NCBI RefSeq assembly: GCF_025354435.1
Contig: NZ_JANXMU010000031.1
Location: forward strand, 1-35,849
Direction of reading: 5' to 3'
DNA length: 35,849 nucleotides
Origin: Rhodoferax sp.
GTDB taxonomy: Bacteria; Pseudomonadota; Gammaproteobacteria; Burkholderiales; Burkholderiaceae_C
Positions within the stretch are counted from its first letter, which is position 1, and the number at the start of each line of letters is the position of its first letter. The notes under the pieces were generated by a model. The model worked only from the letters and a program-made list of their open reading frames with translations, made no database searches and was not told where the DNA came from. The position numbers and the translations under genes were made by a program. Below are positions 8,990-17,262 of the stretch, piece by piece.

Positions 8990-10024
8990 ATGATCACCGT
9001 CTACAACCACCACCACGCTCTGCACCAGGGCAAGCTGGAAATGTTCCGGGGCCAACTGGTCCCTTGCTTCGAGGTGCCCACCCGGGCTGACGATGTGTTG
9101 CAGGAGCTGCAGCGCCGCCAACTGGGTGAAGTGCTGGCCCCGCAAGACTGCGGGCGGGGCCCCATCGAGCGCATCCACAGTCCGCGCTACCTGGACTTTC
9201 TGGCCGGGGCCTGGTCCGAGTGGGTGGCGCTGGACCCGGCCAATGCCGAGCGCGATGCGCTGCCCTCGGTGTGGCCGGTGCGCAGCTTTCGCAGCGACGT
9301 GCTGCCTGCCAATTTTTCGGCGCGTATGGGGTTGTTTTCGTACGACGCGGGCACACCGCTGACCTCGGGCACCTGGGCTGCGGCCTACGCTGGGGCCTGC
9401 TGTGCAGTGACTGCCGCGCAGAGGGTCAGCGGCGGTGCGCGCAGTGCGTTTTCGCTGAGCCGCCCGCCGGGCCACCATGCCGGAGCCGACTTTTTTGGTG
9501 GCTATTGCTTTTTGAACAACGCGGCCATTGCCGCCCAGGCGCTGCGCGACGCGGGGGCCGAGCGGGTAGCGGTGCTGGATATCGACTACCACCACGGCAA
9601 CGGCACCCAGGCCATCTTTTACGAGCGGGCCGACGTGTTTTTTGCTAGCGTGCATGGCGACCCGCACACCGAATACCCGTTTTACCTGGGCTACGCCGAC
9701 GAGACAGGGCAGGGCGCGGGGCTGGGGTGCAACCTGAACCTGCCGCTGCCGCGAGGCACGGGCTTTGCGCGCTGGCGCGAGGCGCTGGCCCTGGCCTTGC
9801 AGCGGATTGCGCAGAGTGGAGCGCAGGCGCTGGTGGTGTCGCTGGGGCTGGATACTTTCGAGGGTGACCCGATTTCGGGCTTTCAGCTGCGCAGCGAAGA
9901 TTATTTCCGGGTAGGCGAAGACCTAGCGGTGGCAGGCCTGCCCACGGTGTTTGTGTTTGAGGGGGGCTACGCGGTGGACGCGCTGGGCACGAACACGGTG
10001 AATGTGCTGGAGGGTTATGCCTAG
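8990..10024 (+). CDS. Histone deacetylase family protein, acetylpolyamine amidohydrolase type
   Basis: A 344-residue zinc hydrolase of the arginase/deacetylase fold. Motifs RPPGHHAGADFFGG (158-171), DIDYHHGNGTQ (197-207), LGLDTFEGDP (285-294) and FEGGY (323-327) are all present. By motif position the zinc ligands would be D199, H201 and D288, with H162-H163 and Y327 in catalysis; each equals the residue number I recall for Mycoplana acetylpolyamine amidohydrolase plus four. Members remove acetyl groups from acetylated polyamines or related small amines and feed polyamine catabolism. GGAAAG at 8975-8980 is the ribosome site. The divergent Lrp-type gene suggests substrate-linked control. The exact substrate is not readable from sequence; another small acetyl-amide is possible. 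Confidence 0.9.
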   Translation: MITVYNHHHALHQGKLEMFRGQLVPCFEVPTRADDVLQELQRRQLGEVLAPQDCGRGPIERIHSPRYLDFLAGAWSEWVALDPANAERDALPSVWPVRSFRSDVLPANFSARMGLFSYDAGTPLTSGTWAAAYAGACCAVTAAQRVSGGARSAFSLSRPPGHHAGADFFGGYCFLNNAAIAAQALRDAGAERVAVLDIDYHHGNGTQAIFYERADVFFASVHGDPHTEYPFYLGYADETGQGAGLGCNLNLPLPRGTGFARWREALALALQRIAQSGAQALVVSLGLDTFEGDPISGFQLRSEDYFRVGEDLAVAGLPTVFVFEGGYAVDALGTNTVNVLEGYA

Positions 10025-10127
10025 AGGGCATGAGGCTGTGGGCTTTTATACACCTTATTTCACGCTTGGACTGTTAAAGTGATTGGCTTAGTGGTTTCCA
10101 CTATTGCACTCTTTTCAGGTTACTTTT

Positions 10128-10988
10128 ATGCGCCAACTCTCCCCCGCAGGCCAGCAGGCCGTCAACGACATTGCCCAGCGCCAAGGTTTCAGCACCAACG
10201 CGGTGGAATCCATGCTGGAGTCGGTCATTAACGGCAACGGCAGCATGGCCCAGTTCAGCCACCCAGAGTTTGGCGGCGGCGGGCAGTGGATGTCGGGCGG
10301 CATGACCATGATTGGCGACATGTTCAACGGCTATCTCAAAGGCCGGGTCGACAACCTGTGCAGCGAGCTGGCGCGCCTGATCAGCAACCAGCCCGACCTG
10401 CTGCGCAGTGGCAGCTTCCAGAGCCAAAGCCAGAACGGCAGCACCCAATACAACGGTTCGAATAATTCCAATGGTGCGGGCAATGGCAACAGCCTGTTTG
10501 CCCCTGCACCACCCGACTGGTGGGGCCCGGACCTGCGTTTCCCCAATAGCACCGGCGGCCAGAACGACATGCGCTACGCCTACTTTGCCCAGGCCCGCCG
10601 CCTGGCGATCGACGTGGGCGGCCAGGTCACCGTGTACGACACGCTGGACCACAGCATCGGTGGCGTGTCGCAGCAAAGTGGCGGCTACGGCCCCCAGTTC
10701 AGCAGCCAGTACGGCTATGTGAACCTGTCGCAATTGCCGGTGGTCAGCATCAACGGCATGGCCCCGATGGCGCCGGCTCCGATGCTCGCCCCCGCGCCCA
10801 TGCAAGCCCCGGCGTTCAATAGCAACAACGACAGCAGCTATAGCAACAATACCGGCAACAACAGCGGTTCCGCCAATGCGGGTGACGTGTTTGCCAGCAT
10901 CGAAAAACTGGCCAGTCTGCAGGCCAAGGGCATCCTGACTTCGCAAGAGTTCGCCACCAAAAAGGCCGAGCTGCTGAGCCGCCTGTAA
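10128..10988 (+). CDS. SHOCT domain protein with low-complexity middle
   Basis: A 286-residue protein without signal peptide or membrane segment. The N-terminal ~90 residues (MRQLSPAGQQAVNDIAQR onward) form a helical domain seen in a family of proteobacterial SHOCT proteins. Residues about 100-130 are rich in Ser, Asn, Gln and Gly. A Met-Ala-Pro-rich stretch (~210-230) and a second Ser/Asn-rich stretch (~233-255) follow. The last 30 residues, ending GILTSQEFATKKAELLSRL, match the SHOCT motif, a short C-terminal helix pair of largely unknown role, thought to mediate oligomer or nucleic acid contacts. The start at ATG 10128 with AGGT at 10117 is preferred over a TTG at 10104. It is monocistronic, followed by a strong terminator. 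The function is unknown. Confidence 0.8.
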   Translation: MRQLSPAGQQAVNDIAQRQGFSTNAVESMLESVINGNGSMAQFSHPEFGGGGQWMSGGMTMIGDMFNGYLKGRVDNLCSELARLISNQPDLLRSGSFQSQSQNGSTQYNGSNNSNGAGNGNSLFAPAPPDWWGPDLRFPNSTGGQNDMRYAYFAQARRLAIDVGGQVTVYDTLDHSIGGVSQQSGGYGPQFSSQYGYVNLSQLPVVSINGMAPMAPAPMLAPAPMQAPAFNSNNDSSYSNNTGNNSGSANAGDVFASIEKLASLQAKGILTSQEFATKKAELLSRL

Positions 10989-11000
10989 GTCAGTCGCAGC

Positions 11001-11056
11001 CCCACAAAAAGCCCTCGCCGGCCGTGCACAACGGTCGGCGGGGGCTTTTTTGTGGG
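11001..11056 (+). terminator. Strong rho-independent terminator, possibly bidirectional
   Basis: A long, nearly perfect hairpin: CCCACAAAAAGCCC-T-CGCCG-G-CCG pairs with CGG-T-CGGCG-G-GGGCTTTTTTGTGGG around a TGCACAA loop. It has A5 on the left and T6 on the right, so it can work for both strands. It starts 12 bases after the SHOCT gene. Confidence 0.92.
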
Positions 11057-11118
11057 CGTTGGACAGCTCTGCGGCGCATGGCTGCTGCAGACCGCCATTT
11101 TGGAAAGCAAACCTTGTT

Positions 11119-11172
11119 GCTATTTAATATGTAGCTACTTGCGTAGGTTGAGTATGCGCGAAGGCTTATTTT
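11119..11172 (+). repeat. Dispersed ~55-bp repeat, copy B
   Basis: GCTATTTAATATGTAGCT, then GTAGGT at 11143-11148, GCGC, GGC and TATTTT, in the same order and spacing as copy A. It lies between the SHOCT terminator and the mtl promoter region. Confidence 0.68.
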
Positions 11173-11350
11173 TATACCTAAATAAGAGCCTGCACTGGCC
11201 GAGGCTGCGGTGGCACAAGGGCCGGGGTTTGCGCCAGTCTGGTGCGGCTTACCGGTATCCAGTCGCCCAATTCAGATACTTTTATCTAGGAAATAAGGGT
11301 TTTTACTAGACTTCTATCGCATCAAAGTACAAGAACTAGCCCTTTGGGTA

Positions 11351-11380
11351 TTGTTGTTTGCGCAGGCGTACTCCTACGAT
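11351..11380 (+). promoter_or_regulatory. Candidate promoter of the polyol operon
   Basis: TTGTTG (11351-11356) and TACGAT (11375-11380) are spaced by 18 bases, 66 bases upstream of the mtlE start. The match to sigma-70 is fair. An AraC-type activator is encoded in the same operon, so a weak promoter would be expected. Confidence 0.4.
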
Positions 11381-11445
11381 AGCGGCACCGATCAAGTGCA
11401 TCGCATGTGCTTGCGGAATTCGTCTAAAACCTCAGGAGACACTCC

Positions 11446-12756
11446 ATGAAATTGAAATACTGCGCTGCCCTTGTCGCCGCGATGTTCGCTTCTGCCAGCG
11501 CATTTGCCGCCACCGAACTGGTCATTGCCACCGTGAACAACGGCCACATGATCACGATGCAAAAGCTGACCAAGCACTTCGAAGCCGCGAACCCCGACAT
11601 CAAGGTCAAGTGGGTCACGATGGAAGAAGCCGTGCTGCGCCAGCGCGTCACCACCGACATCGCTACCAAGGGTGGCCAGTTTGACGTGATGACCATCGGC
11701 CTGTACGAAGCCCCGATCTGGTCCAAAAAAGGCTGGTTGGCTCCTATCGTGACCGATGCCGCCTATGACATCGACGACATGCTGCCCGCCATCCGCAACG
11801 GCCTGTCCATGGAAGGCAAGCTGTACGCTGCCCCGTTCTACGGCGAAAGCTCGATGACCATGTACCGTGCCGACCTGGTCAAGGCCGCTGGCCTGACCAT
11901 GCCTGCCAACCCCACCTGGGCTGAAATGGCCAACATAGTGGCCAAGATCAACGATCCAGCCAAGGGCGTGTACGGTCTGTGCCTGCGCGGCAAGCCAGGC
12001 TGGGGCGACAACATGGCTTTCCTGAGCACCATGGTCAACACCTACGGCGGTCAGTGGTTTGACATGGCCTGGAAGCCACAAATCGACACCAAGCCTTGGC
12101 ACGATGCCATCAACCAGTACGTCGATCTGATGAAGAAGTACGGCCCTCCCGGCGCTTCGGCCAACAGCTTCAACGAAAACCTGGCTTTGATGAACGAAGG
12201 CAAGTGCGGCGTGTGGATCGATGCCACCATTGCAGCCTCGTTCGTGAGCGATCCCAAGCAGTCCAAAGTGGCTGACAAGATGGCCTTCACCCAGGCTCCC
12301 CAGGCTGTGACCCCCAAGGGTTCCAACTGGCTGTGGTCGTGGAACTTGGCCGTGCCTGCATCGAGCAAGAAGCCTGCTGAAGCACAGAAGTTCATCACCT
12401 GGGCTACGTCCAAAGAGTACGTGAACCTGGTGGCCAAAGAAGAAGGCTGGAACGCTGTGCCTACCGGTACGCGCAAGTCCACCTACGCCAACCCCGAGTT
12501 CCAAAAAGTGGCCAAGTTCGCCACCGAAGAGCTCAAGGCCATCAACAGCGCCAACCCCAACGACAGCACTTTGCCCAAGTCGCCGTATGTGGGCGTGCAG
12601 TACGCTGCGATTCCTGAGTTCCAGGCCATCGGTATCGCTGTAGGCCAGCAAATGAGCGCGGCTTTGTCGGGCAAGGTCACGGTCGATGCGGCTTTGAAGA
12701 CTGCGCAAACCGCTGCTGAGCGTGAAATGACTAAGGGCGGTTACTACAAGAAGTAA
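11446..12756 (+). CDS. mtlE: Polyol (mannitol/sorbitol type) ABC transporter substrate-binding protein
   Basis: A 436-residue periplasmic binding protein. Residues 1-21 form a signal peptide (ends SASAFA). The mature part is a family 1 extracellular solute-binding fold with segments such as VKWVTMEEAVLRQRVTTDI and the C-terminal AQTAAEREMTKGGYYKK that are typical of SmoE/MtlE proteins binding mannitol, sorbitol or arabitol. AGGAGA at 11433-11438 is a strong ribosome site. It is the first gene of an operon with two permeases, an ATPase and a polyol dehydrogenase. The codons are strongly biased and the gene is followed by an RNA hairpin, both consistent with higher expression than the membrane genes. 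Which polyol binds best cannot be read. Confidence 0.9.
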   Translation: MKLKYCAALVAAMFASASAFAATELVIATVNNGHMITMQKLTKHFEAANPDIKVKWVTMEEAVLRQRVTTDIATKGGQFDVMTIGLYEAPIWSKKGWLAPIVTDAAYDIDDMLPAIRNGLSMEGKLYAAPFYGESSMTMYRADLVKAAGLTMPANPTWAEMANIVAKINDPAKGVYGLCLRGKPGWGDNMAFLSTMVNTYGGQWFDMAWKPQIDTKPWHDAINQYVDLMKKYGPPGASANSFNENLALMNEGKCGVWIDATIAASFVSDPKQSKVADKMAFTQAPQAVTPKGSNWLWSWNLAVPASSKKPAEAQKFITWATSKEYVNLVAKEEGWNAVPTGTRKSTYANPEFQKVAKFATEELKAINSANPNDSTLPKSPYVGVQYAAIPEFQAIGIAVGQQMSAALSGKVTVDAALKTAQTAAEREMTKGGYYKK

Positions 12757-12777
12757 AGCGCTGACCGGGCGTGTGCA

Positions 12778-12801
12778 GGGCAGCGGCTCCAGCTGCTGCC
12801 C
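12778..12801 (+). other. Intercistronic hairpin between mtlE and mtlF
   Basis: GGGCAGC (12778-12784) pairs with GCTGCCC (12795-12801), with an inner GCT/AGC, in the unusually long 220-bp mtlE-mtlF gap. There is no T-run, so it looks like an mRNA 3'-end stabiliser or partial stop rather than a full terminator. Confidence 0.5.
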
Positions 12802-12976
12802 CCACTGCCCCATGGACCGGCTTGCGCTGTGTACGCCTAGCGGGGTTGTTGGCTGATGTTTTTCAGGCCCGGCAACTTCGTCCCGCTGGACCGCAGGTAA
12901 CCCGAAAAATGGGCTTCAACCCTGGCTTTCCCTTTGGGATAGCCGAGGCTGCGGGCTCGCTCTTGAAAGCTACACC

Positions 12977-13834
12977 ATGAGTCGATTCCTTCCCCGTGCA
13001 CTGATGGCACCCAGCATCGTCACACTCTTTCTGTGGATGATTGTTCCACTGGTGATGACGCTGTATTTCTCCGTCATCCATTACAACCTGATGCAGCCGG
13101 GCGAAACCGGCTTCGTTGGCTTAGAAAACTTTAGATATTTCATGACCGACCCAGACTTCTGGCCGTCGGTAGCGCACACCCTGCAATTGCTGGGTTCGGT
13201 TGTCGTGATCACGGTGGTGCTGGGCGTAGGCCTGGCGGTGCTGGTGAACGAGCCGTTCCCGGGCCAGGGTATCGTGCGCGTGTTGCTGATCTCGCCCTTC
13301 TTCGTCATGCCCACAGTCAACGCACTGCTGTGGAAGCACATGATGATGAACCCGATTTACGGGGTGATGGCGCACGTTTGGCAGTTCTTTGGTCTCACGC
13401 CCATCGATTGGATGACCGACTTCCCGCTGCTGTCGGTGATCATCATGCTGTCGTGGCAATGGCTGCCGTTTGCCTGCCTGATCTTCATCACCTCGCTGCA
13501 GTCGCTGGACCGCGAGCAGATGGATGCCGCCGGTATGGACGGTGCCACCGGCCTGGACAAGTTCTACTACCTCGTGCTGCCCCACATGGGCCGCTCCATT
13601 GCGGTGGTGGTGATGATCGAAATGATCTTTTTGCTAAGTGTGTTTGCCGAAATCTTCACCACCACCGGTGGCGGCCCCGGCAACGACAGCACCAACCTGG
13701 CCTTCTTGATCTTCAAGCAGGCGCTGATGAACTTTGACGTGGGTGTGGCCTCGGCCGGTGCTTTGTTTGCGGTCATTTTGGCCAACATCGCCTCGGTCTT
13801 TCTGGTCAAGCTCGTCGGTAAGAACCTGGACTGA
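12977..13834 (+). CDS. mtlF: Polyol ABC transporter permease
   Basis: A 285-residue inner-membrane permease of the MalF-like type with about six hydrophobic segments. The first (about 8-30) reads as MAPSIVTLFLWMIVPLVMTL. The EAA loop that docks the ATPase is at about 180-200 (DAAGMDGATGLDKFYYLVLP). It pairs with the next permease to move a polyol across the membrane. No strong Shine-Dalgarno is seen (GAAAG at 12965-12969), and it sits 220 bases after mtlE, so it may depend on read-through from the mtlE promoter. Alternative: a permease for another sugar of the same class. Confidence 0.9.
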   Translation: MSRFLPRALMAPSIVTLFLWMIVPLVMTLYFSVIHYNLMQPGETGFVGLENFRYFMTDPDFWPSVAHTLQLLGSVVVITVVLGVGLAVLVNEPFPGQGIVRVLLISPFFVMPTVNALLWKHMMMNPIYGVMAHVWQFFGLTPIDWMTDFPLLSVIIMLSWQWLPFACLIFITSLQSLDREQMDAAGMDGATGLDKFYYLVLPHMGRSIAVVVMIEMIFLLSVFAEIFTTTGGGPGNDSTNLAFLIFKQALMNFDVGVASAGALFAVILANIASVFLVKLVGKNLD

Positions 13835-13848
13835 ACGGGAGCACCATC

Positions 13849-14664
13849 ATGATGAAAAAAGTACCATTTCCGCTGTGGCGCACCGTGTTTGCCTGGGGCA
13901 TCGCGCTGTTCTTGTTCTTCCCGCTGTTTTGGGTCGGCATCACCGCGTTCAAGACCGAAGGCCAGGCCATCGCCGGGCACCTGTTCTTCTCGCCTACGCT
14001 GTCCAGTTTTGCCGAAGTGCAAGAGCGCAGCAACTACCTGCTGTTTGCCCGCAACTCGCTGATCACCAGTCTGGGTTCGACCATTCTGGGCATTCTGATT
14101 GCGGTGCCTGCCGCCTACTCGATGGCCTTCTTCCCCACCAAGAAGACCCGCGACATCCTGCTGTGGATGCTATCGACCAAGATGATGCCCGCCGTGGGTG
14201 CCCTGGTGCCGGTGTACGTGATGGCGCAGACCGTCGGCATGCTGGACTCGCTGACCGCGCTGGTCATCGTGTTCACCTTGTCCAACCTGCCGATCATGGT
14301 CTGGATGCTGTTCAGCGCCTTCAAGGAAGTCCCCAAGGACATTCTGGAAGCTGTGCGCCTGGACGGTGCCACCGTGTGGGAAGAGTTCCGCTGGGTGATC
14401 TTGCCGCTGACCATGGGCGGTATTGCGTCCACCGGCTTGCTGTGCCTGGTGCTGTCGTGGAACGAAGCCTTCTGGGCCTTGAACCTGACCTCGGCCAACG
14501 CCGGCACGCTGGCCTCGCTGATCGCCTCGTACTCCAGCCCTGAAGGCTTGTTCTGGGCCAAGCTGTCGGCGGCCTCGCTGATGGCCATCGGACCCATCAT
14601 TGTGTTTGGCTGGTTCAGCCAGAAACAACTGGTGCAAGGTCTTACTTTTGGTGCTGTCAAGTAA
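13849..14664 (+). CDS. mtlG: Polyol ABC transporter permease
   Basis: A 271-residue MalG-like permease. The N-terminal membrane segment is at about 10-33. An EAA loop near residue 175 (EAVRLDGATVWEEFRWVILP) marks the ATPase contact. It starts 14 bases after mtlF with GGGAG at 13837-13841, so the two are co-translated. It partners with MtlF and the ATPase MtlK. Confidence 0.92.
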   Translation: MMKKVPFPLWRTVFAWGIALFLFFPLFWVGITAFKTEGQAIAGHLFFSPTLSSFAEVQERSNYLLFARNSLITSLGSTILGILIAVPAAYSMAFFPTKKTRDILLWMLSTKMMPAVGALVPVYVMAQTVGMLDSLTALVIVFTLSNLPIMVWMLFSAFKEVPKDILEAVRLDGATVWEEFRWVILPLTMGGIASTGLLCLVLSWNEAFWALNLTSANAGTLASLIASYSSPEGLFWAKLSAASLMAIGPIIVFGWFSQKQLVQGLTFGAVK

Positions 14665-14721
14665 CTGTTCCACCGTCCGGGGCGTGTGCCCCGGGCTGTA
14701 ACCCCATTCAAGGATTCCATC

Positions 14722-15765
14722 ATGTCATTTCTGCAACTCCGTGGTGTTGAAAAATTCTTTGGCGAGCACCGCGCCATCAAGGGTATCGACCTCGATATCA
14801 ATAAAAACGAATTCATCGTCTTCGTCGGCCCGTCCGGCTGCGGCAAGTCCACCCTGCTGCGCATGATCGCCGGGCTGGAAACCACCGATGGCGGCACCCT
14901 CCACGTCGATGGCAAGGACATCACCCACCTGCCATCCAGCCAGCGCGAGCTGGCCATGGTGTTCCAGAGCTACGCCCTGTACCCGCACATGACGGTGTTC
15001 GACAACATGTCCTTCGCCCTGAAGCTGGCCAAGGTGGCCCCGGACGAGATCAAGAAAAAGGTCGAAGCCGCTGCCGACAAGCTCAACCTCACCGCCTACC
15101 TCAAGCGCACCCCCAAAGAGCTCTCCGGCGGCCAGCGCCAGCGCGTCGCCATTGGCCGCGCCATCGTCCGGGCCCCGAAGATTTTCTTGTTCGACGAACC
15201 CCTGTCCAACCTGGATGCGGCTTTGCGGGGCCAGACCCGGGTCGAAATCCACAAGCTGCACCGCGCCCTGGGTGTCACCACCATCTACGTGACCCACGAC
15301 CAGGTGGAAGCCATGACCCTGGCCGACCGCGTGGTGGTGCTGCGTGACGGAGCCATCGAGCAGGTCGGCGCACCGCTGGAGCTATACGACAAGCCCGCCA
15401 ACCAGTTTGTGGCGCAGTTCATCGGCATGCCGTCGATGAACATCGTCAAGGCCGCCCAGTTGTCGCAGTTTGGCGCGCTGGCAGGCCAGGCCGCAGGCCG
15501 GGTGCCCCAGGACGGCCTGATCGGCGTGCGCCCCGAAGGCGTGCGGGTGTTGCCGGTGGGCAGCGCGGGCGTACCCGGCAAGGTGGAACTGATCGAAGCC
15601 CTGGGGGCCGACACCCTGATCCACGTGGACGTGATGGGCACGCAGATGATCTCGCGCCAGGCCGAGCGCACCAGCCTGCAGATTGGCGACCCGGTGACGC
15701 TGGAGTTCGACCTGAACACCTTGCATTGTTTTGACAGCGCGGGCCGTACGGTCGCACTGTCGTAA
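14722..15765 (+). CDS. mtlK: Polyol ABC transporter ATP-binding protein
   Basis: A 347-residue MalK/UgpC-type ATPase. Walker A GPSGCGKST is at about 37-45, the Q-loop at FQSYALYPHM, signature LSGGQRQRV at about 134-142, and Walker B LFDEPLSNLD at about 155. A C-terminal TOBE-like regulatory domain starts at about 235. The start at 14722 (MSFLQLRGVEKFF) with AAGGA at 14710-14714 is preferred over 14686, which would add 12 unrelated residues. It energises the MtlEFG importer. Confidence 0.93.
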   Translation: MSFLQLRGVEKFFGEHRAIKGIDLDINKNEFIVFVGPSGCGKSTLLRMIAGLETTDGGTLHVDGKDITHLPSSQRELAMVFQSYALYPHMTVFDNMSFALKLAKVAPDEIKKKVEAAADKLNLTAYLKRTPKELSGGQRQRVAIGRAIVRAPKIFLFDEPLSNLDAALRGQTRVEIHKLHRALGVTTIYVTHDQVEAMTLADRVVVLRDGAIEQVGAPLELYDKPANQFVAQFIGMPSMNIVKAAQLSQFGALAGQAAGRVPQDGLIGVRPEGVRVLPVGSAGVPGKVELIEALGADTLIHVDVMGTQMISRQAERTSLQIGDPVTLEFDLNTLHCFDSAGRTVALS

Positions 15766-15778
15766 GGAGTTGCCCAGA

Positions 15779-17191
15779 ATGTCTGCTACCAATTACGTCA
15801 TGCTGCACCTGGGCGTGGGCTCGTTCCACCGCGCCCACCAGGCCGTCTACATGCACAAGCTGCGCGCTAGCGGCGATCCGGGTTCCTTGCAATGGTCGCT
15901 GGCCGGGGGTAACACCCGCCCCGACATCCCCGAAACCATGGCGGCCCTGGCCGCCCAGGGCGGTGCCTATACGCTGGAGACCGTTACCCCCACCGACGAG
16001 CGCAGCTACGAGCGCATCGAGTCCATCCGCCAGATCGTGCCCTACGAACCCAGCCTCGCCGGGTTGATTCGGGTGGGGGCCGATGCCAGCACCCGTATCA
16101 TCTCCTTCACCGTCACCGAAGCCGGTTACTACCTGGATGCCAACGACCAGCTCGATCTGAGCTCCCCCGACCTGGCCGCCGACCTGGCCCGTGCCAAAAA
16201 CGGCCAACCCGGCAGCTGCATCTACGCTGCACTCACCGCCATCCTGCGCGCCCGCATGGCCAGCGGCGGTGGCAAGGTCACGCTGCTGAACTGCGACAAC
16301 CTGCGCCACAACGGTGACCGCGTGCGCAAGGGTCTGCTGTCCTTCATCCAACTGGTGGGCGACACGGCCTTGCACGCCTGGGTGCTGGCCAACACCACCT
16401 GCCCCAATGCCATGGTGGACCGCATCACGCCGCGCCCCGCGCCCGAGCTGCGGGGCCGCGTGCTGGCCGCCACCGGCTGGGACGACGGTGCCGCCATCAT
16501 GGGTGAATCCTTCATCCAGTGGGTGATCGAAGACAACTTCTGCAACGGCCGCCCCGCCTGGGAATCCGTGGGCGTGCAAATGGTGGAGTCGGTGGCGGCG
16601 TTTGAAGAAGCCAAGATCCGCTTGCTCAACGCCACCCACAGCTGCATTGCCTGGGCCGGTACGCTGGCGGGCTACACCTACATCCACGAAGGCACGCACG
16701 ATGCGCGCATCCGCAAAATGGCCTATGACTACGTCACCACCGACGTGATCCCCTGCCTGGATACGCCCGAGCACCCCTGCCCGCTGGACCTGCCGACCTA
16801 CCGCGATGTGGTGTTGGACCGTTTTGGCAACGCCGCCATTCTGGATACCAACCAGCGCGTGGCTGCCGACGGCTTCTCCAAGATGCCCGGCTTCATCGCC
16901 CCCACGGTGCGCGAGTGCCTGGCCCAGGGCCGCAGCATCGACGCGGTGGCCGTGCTGCCTGCGCTGTTCCTGGCGTTTCTGCAGCGCTGGCACCGGGGCG
17001 AGCTGTCTTACGTTTACCAAGACCAGGCGATGGACTCCGCCGTGGCGCATGCCATGTGCGATGCCGCCGACCCGGTGGTGGCGCTGGCGGGCAATGTGCC
17101 GTTCTGGGCCGAGCTGGCGGGCGATCCACGCCTGGTGGCAGCGCTGCAAAAAGCCAGCGCCCAGGTTCAGCAGTTCATGTTGAAAGTTTGA
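15779..17191 (+). CDS. mtlD: Mannitol dehydrogenase family protein (mannitol 2- or D-arabinitol 4-dehydrogenase)
   Basis: A 470-residue long-chain polyol dehydrogenase. The N-terminal NAD-binding part begins LHLGVGSFHRAHQAVY; the catalytic region carries LNATHSCIAWAGTLAGYTYIH (about 280-300), whose Lys-less hydrogen-bond network differs from short-chain dehydrogenases, and the DRFGN motif follows (about 346). The family oxidises D-mannitol to fructose, and many members also act on D-arabitol (to D-xylulose) or D-sorbitol. AAGGAG (15764-15769) supports the start at 15779. The adjacent xylulokinase makes D-arabitol a likely physiological substrate; this is inference from context. Confidence 0.9.
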   Translation: MSATNYVMLHLGVGSFHRAHQAVYMHKLRASGDPGSLQWSLAGGNTRPDIPETMAALAAQGGAYTLETVTPTDERSYERIESIRQIVPYEPSLAGLIRVGADASTRIISFTVTEAGYYLDANDQLDLSSPDLAADLARAKNGQPGSCIYAALTAILRARMASGGGKVTLLNCDNLRHNGDRVRKGLLSFIQLVGDTALHAWVLANTTCPNAMVDRITPRPAPELRGRVLAATGWDDGAAIMGESFIQWVIEDNFCNGRPAWESVGVQMVESVAAFEEAKIRLLNATHSCIAWAGTLAGYTYIHEGTHDARIRKMAYDYVTTDVIPCLDTPEHPCPLDLPTYRDVVLDRFGNAAILDTNQRVAADGFSKMPGFIAPTVRECLAQGRSIDAVAVLPALFLAFLQRWHRGELSYVYQDQAMDSAVAHAMCDAADPVVALAGNVPFWAELAGDPRLVAALQKASAQVQQFMLKV

Positions 17192-17202
17192 GCTTGCTGA
17201 GC

Positions 17203-17234
17203 ACCACCATCCATGCCTGAGCGGGGATGGTGGT
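17203..17234 (+). other. Intercistronic hairpin between mtlD and mtlR
   Basis: ACCACCATCC (17203-17212) pairs perfectly with GGATGGTGGT (17225-17234) around a 12-base loop. There is no T-run. It lies 17 bases before the Shine-Dalgarno of the regulator and may lower regulator expression relative to the upstream enzymes. Confidence 0.6.
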
Positions 17235-17262
17235 ACTGTCACAGGTTCACAAGGAGATCACC

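Larger units (their letters stand above)
11057..11445. other. 389-bp gene-free stretch upstream of the polyol operon
   Basis: No credible gene is seen here. It holds a copy of the dispersed repeat (11119-11172), an AT-rich zone (about 11260-11345) and the probable promoter and regulator sites of mtlE. Short CTAG-containing arms flank 11308-11341, but no clear operator for the AraC-type regulator could be assigned. Confidence 0.6.

Noticed and set aside
10088-10104. AGTGG-TTT-CCACT dyad before the SHOCT gene
   Set aside because: Five-base arms, no regulator nearby; too small to claim as an operator.
15446-17242. 598-residue open frame antisense to mtlK and mtlD
   Set aside because: Low-information antisense frame spanning two well-supported genes.
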